Positions 61,589-64,000 of a stretch of DNA of 64,000 nucleotides are shown here, in pieces; the first letter of the stretch is position 1; each line of letters starts with the position of its first letter. Source of the stretch: Cupriavidus malaysiensis (GTDB taxonomy: Bacteria; Pseudomonadota; Gammaproteobacteria; Burkholderiales; Burkholderiaceae); contig NZ_CP017755.1 in assembly GCF_001854325.1 (NCBI RefSeq), positions 2,108,001-2,172,000 on the forward strand, written 5' to 3'. The notes below the pieces were generated by a model. It saw only the letters and a list, made by a program, of their open reading frames with translations. It was not told the DNA's origin and did not search any database. Both the position numbers and the translations under genes were made by a program.

Positions 61589-61898
61589 CCTCGCTTCGTT
61601 AAAAGTTTGGGGTTCCCAATTGGACACTTCCAGTTGTCCTGATCCGTTGGTCAAGCATTAACCCCCGCCAGACTTTCCGCCGCATTCCCCGGCCACCGTC
61701 TGGCAGGACCTGCAAGACGGTGCGCATCCAGCCCTAGTGCCCTAGCGGCTGACCCGCACTCCATACGCTTTACCCGAATCATTCGCAGGCGCTGTGCCGC
61801 CCGCGAAGGGATCGGCCTTGGGCCGTCCGCCACGCCAGCGCGTGACGGCGCGTCCCGGGCCATGGCGCGCCGCCCGCGAAACGGCCCGCCGTCCCGGT

Positions 61899-61928
61899 CG
61901 CCCGTGCGCACCATGGTGCGCACGGGCG
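61899..61928. promoter_or_regulatory. 30-bp perfect palindrome without spacer
   Basis: CGCCCGTGCGCACCA and its exact reverse complement meet with no gap. In RNA it would form a strong hairpin; in DNA it could be an operator or cruciform site. It lies 189 bp upstream of the small ORF. Confidence 0.7.
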
Positions 61929-62116
61929 GGCGCCCCATTTGTTCCACCGCAACCAGGAGGCCAACGATGCCCGACGACCCTTGTAGTCCGTCATCCGAAC
62001 CGCCGCGCGCCCCATATGGCCGGCGCGCCTGCCACGAACCTGCCCGACCGAGCGCGCCGCTCGCCTGACCGATCCGCCGAGCGACGCCGGGTCCGGGCCC
62101 CGACAGGAGAATCCAC

Positions 62117-62260
62117 ATGAAATACGCTGTCCTGCTGCCCGACTTCCGTCACCCCGAAATGGCCACCCACGACGCCGACCGCCTGCGCGCCATGCGCCAG
62201 GCCGGCGCGCGGCGCGCAGCCGCCTGGCTGCGCCGCCTGCTGAGCGGCTGGCGCGGCTGA
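62117..62260 (+). CDS. small ORF, 47 aa, upstream of mgtC-like gene
   Basis: ATG 62117 has AGGAG at good spacing (GACAGGAGAATCCAC). The product is MKYAVLLPDFRHPEMATHDA followed by a basic, Arg/Ala-rich helix RRAAAWLRRLLSGWRG. It has no hydrophobic segment like the known MgtR or MgtP peptides. Its position 190 nt upstream of an mgtC-family gene in a long leader makes a regulatory or accessory small protein possible. The family is not recognised. Confidence 0.55.
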   Translation: MKYAVLLPDFRHPEMATHDADRLRAMRQAGARRAAAWLRRLLSGWRG

Positions 62261-62449
62261 ACGCCGCGGCGGCCCCGGCGCCCGTGCCGGGGCCGCCCCC
62301 TCCGACTTCCCGACTCATCGACCGCACCGCTGGCGCGCCCGCGCGCGCCGGCGGATGCGTCACGCGCCTGCCACGGGCGCCGGCTAGCCTTGCGGGCGGA
62401 TGCCCGCGACCGCGCCCGCCGACCGGTGGCGGCAAAGGAGAACGTTTCT

Positions 62450-63166
62450 GTGCGCATGATCAACAACTTCCAGTGGCTGCCGCTGCTGGACACCCTGACC
62501 TGCCTCGCCCTCGCATTCGTGCTCGGCTCCGCGATCGGGCTGGAACGCCAGTTCCGGCAACGTACCGCGGGGCTGCGCACCAATGCGTTGGTGGCGGTCG
62601 GCGCCGCCGTCTTCGTCGACCTGGCCTGCCGCCTGGGCGGCGGCGACGGTGCCGTGCGGGTGATCGCCTACGTGGTATCCGGCGTCGGCTTCCTCGGCGC
62701 CGGCGCCATCATGAAGGAAGGCATCAATGTGCGCGGGCTGAACACGGCCGCCACGCTGTGGGGCTCCGCCGCGGTGGGCGCCTGCGCCGGCGCCGGCTTT
62801 GCCGCCGAAGCCCTGCTCGCCTCGCTGTTCGTGCTGGCCGCCAACACGCTGCTGCGCCCGGTGGTCAACACCATCAACCGCGCACCGATCGACGACGCCT
62901 CGACCGAAGTCACCTACCAGATGCGCGTGATCGCCCCGCGCGAGCACGGCAAGCAGGCGCTGGCCGCGCTGGAGGACAGCCTCGAGCATGCCAACTACCC
63001 GGTGGGCGACCTCGATGTGGAGACTTTCGGCGAGGACGACGTGGAAATCGTCGCCACCCTGCTGAGCACCTCGGTGGACTCGGACGAACTCGACCGCGTG
63101 GTCGAGGGACTGGTGCTCAAACCCTTCGTCTCGCAGGCCTACTGGAGCCCCAGCACCACCGACTGA
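62450..63166 (+). CDS. MgtC/SapB family membrane protein
   Basis: 238 residues. GTG 62450 is chosen because AAAGGAG lies 9 nt upstream. Family motifs: LALAFVLGSAIGLERQFRQRTAGLRTNALVAVGAAVFV, then GVGFLGAGAIMKEGINVRGLNTAATLWGSAAVGACAGAG. Four or five membrane helices are followed by an ACT-like cytoplasmic domain from about 160 (STEVTYQMRVIAPREHGKQALAALEDSLEHANYPVGDL). MgtC proteins are linked to magnesium limitation, and in pathogens inhibit the host-facing ATP synthase activity. Regulation by a leader is suggested by the long upstream region. Confidence 0.9.
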   Translation: MRMINNFQWLPLLDTLTCLALAFVLGSAIGLERQFRQRTAGLRTNALVAVGAAVFVDLACRLGGGDGAVRVIAYVVSGVGFLGAGAIMKEGINVRGLNTAATLWGSAAVGACAGAGFAAEALLASLFVLAANTLLRPVVNTINRAPIDDASTEVTYQMRVIAPREHGKQALAALEDSLEHANYPVGDLDVETFGEDDVEIVATLLSTSVDSDELDRVVEGLVLKPFVSQAYWSPSTTD

Positions 63167-63222
63167 CGATGGCCGGCGCCGGCCGGCCGGTCAAAGGGGC
63201 CGCCGACGGCCGGCGGCCCGCC

Positions 63223-64000
63223 TCACTCCTGGATATTGGCCTCGCTGACGATCTTGCGGTAGGCCTCGGTCTCCTTGGCGATGAAGGCGCGGAAGGCCGC
63301 CCCATCCTTGGCGTCGATGTCGACGCCCGCCTCGGACAGCCTGCCCTTGACCTCGGGATCGTTGATGGCGTGCGCGAGCGCTTCCGACAGCCGGTCGGTG
63401 ACCGCCTTGGGCGTCGCCGCCGGCGCGAACACGCCGAACCAGAGCCGCATGTCGATGCCCGCCAGGGCCTTGTTCTCGGCCAGCGCCGGGATGTTGGGCG
63501 CCGCGTGCGAGCGCGCCGCCGAGGTCACGCCGATGGCCTGCAGCTTGCCCGACTTGATCTGCGGCAGCGCGGTGGACAGCACCAGCACGCCCAGCTCGAT
63601 CTGGTTGGCCATCAGGTCGGCAATGGCCGGCGCTCCCCCCTTGTAGGGCACGTGGGCCATATTGACCTTGCTGGCGCTGCGGATCAGCTCGCCCGACAGG
63701 TGCAGCGGCGTACCGATGCCCGAGGTGCCGTAGTTGACCGGCTTGTGGCTCTTGGCCAGCGCCAGGAAGCCGTCGATGCCGCGGATGCCCGACTGCGCGC
63801 CCGACACCAGCACCATCGGCTGGGACCCGACCATGCGCAGCGGCACCAGGTCGCGCTGGCCGTCGTAGCGGATACGCGGGTTGGTCAAGCGCGCGATCGA
63901 GATCTCGCTGTTCGACCCCAGCAGCAGCGTATAACCGTCCGGCGCGGCATTGACGGTCTTGACAGCACCGATGGTGCCGCTGGCGCCGGGCGCATTGTCC
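63223..64000 (-). CDS. tripartite tricarboxylate transporter substrate-binding protein (Bug/TctC), start outside window
   Basis: The open frame continues past the right edge on this strand and reads DNAPGASGTIGAVKTVNAAPDGYTLLLGSNSEIS before the first start-like codon at 63888. Bug-family blocks include GYTLLLGSNS, KPVNYGTSGIGTPLHLSGELIRSASKVNMAHVPYKGGAPAIADLMANQIELGV and AFIAKETEAYRKIV near the C terminus. The N-terminal signal is missing because of the window edge. It would be a periplasmic receptor for a carboxylate. No tctAB genes are in the window. Confidence 0.9.
   Translation of the reverse strand, partial: DNAPGASGTIGAVKTVNAAPDGYTLLLGSNSEISIARLTNPRIRYDGQRDLVPLRMVGSQPMVLVSGAQSGIRGIDGFLALAKSHKPVNYGTSGIGTPLHLSGELIRSASKVNMAHVPYKGGAPAIADLMANQIELGVLVLSTALPQIKSGKLQAIGVTSAARSHAAPNIPALAENKALAGIDMRLWFGVFAPAATPKAVTDRLSEALAHAINDPEVKGRLSEAGVDIDAKDGAAFRAFIAKETEAYRKIVSEANIQE

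Larger units (their letters stand above)
61414..62116. other. 703-bp leader region ahead of the small ORF and mgtC-like gene
   Basis: No convincing gene is seen. A sigma-70-type promoter lies at 61560-61588. Two mutually exclusive hairpins follow: 61667-61673 pairs with 61698-61704 (GCCAGAC/GTCTGGC), while 61696-61706 pairs with 61710-61720 (10 of 11). A 30-bp perfect palindrome lies at 61899-61928. Most of this could be the untranslated leader of the 62117 and 62450 genes, or it could include a separate small RNA. Confidence 0.55.

Overview
The window is GC-rich DNA from a betaproteobacterium of the Burkholderiales, most likely Cupriavidus or Ralstonia-like. This rests on gene content: a DUF3348/DUF802/OmpA/DUF2894 cluster, an RND efflux operon of the CeoAB-OpcM/BpeEF-OprC type with its llpE-like first gene, a Bug/TctC solute receptor, many LysR regulators beside divergent operons, and strong GC3 bias. 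No database search was run; names come from recognised motifs and gene order. Both ends are cut: the left gene lacks its 5' end and the right gene lacks its start.

Layout. 1-9.6 kb is a lower-GC accessory stretch: an HDOD/GAF protein, a decayed tautomerase, a cytochrome c, a small protein behind a near-consensus LexA box, pirin, an SDR with a divergent LysR, a MocR regulator facing a TauE/SafE exporter, and small hypotheticals. 9.8-16.5 kb holds a PEBP-family protein and then the most unusual locus: DUF3348, a 1220-residue MotA/ExbB/ZorA-like channel subunit with a huge repeated helical tail, its MotB/ZorB-like OmpA partner, and DUF2894. 16.5-27.1 kb has an SRPBCC protein, the four-gene efflux operon with its divergent LysR, and a RidA protein facing a Cys-rich HTH regulator across a perfect 14-bp-arm operator. 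27.1-32.3 kb is a cluster with two isopenicillin-N-synthase-like oxygenases, a substrate-binding protein, a VOC protein and a LysR regulator, driven by two divergent promoters of sigma-54 type. 32.4-39.6 kb carries a quinone oxidoreductase and a complete Mrp/Mnh Na+/H+ antiporter operon (A, C, D, E, F, G).

39.6-42.4 kb looks like an inserted segment: a serine hydrolase and an AlkD-like protein lie between a CoA-ester-lyase gene tail and an IS5-type transposase scrap. 42.4-49 kb has DUF3626, an acyl-CoA synthetase, a zinc alcohol dehydrogenase, a GNAT acetyltransferase, an MFS transporter and a small conserved protein. 49.2-57.9 kb has pyruvate carboxylase, a retropepsin-like lipoprotein, a DUF35/thiolase-like pair, glutaminase and an LrgAB/CidAB pair. 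58.1-64 kb has the LysR regulator of lrgAB, an M20 carboxypeptidase, a BON-domain protein, a long leader with a 47-residue ORF ahead of an MgtC-family gene, and a truncated tripartite-tricarboxylate receptor.

The best candidate for an undescribed system is 10605-16494. Its two central proteins keep the residues of the proton path of MotAB/ExbBD/ZorAB motors (two Thr in the channel subunit, one Asp in the partner), but no Zorya effector gene is present. The channel subunit's tail contains a nearly identical 261-bp tandem array.
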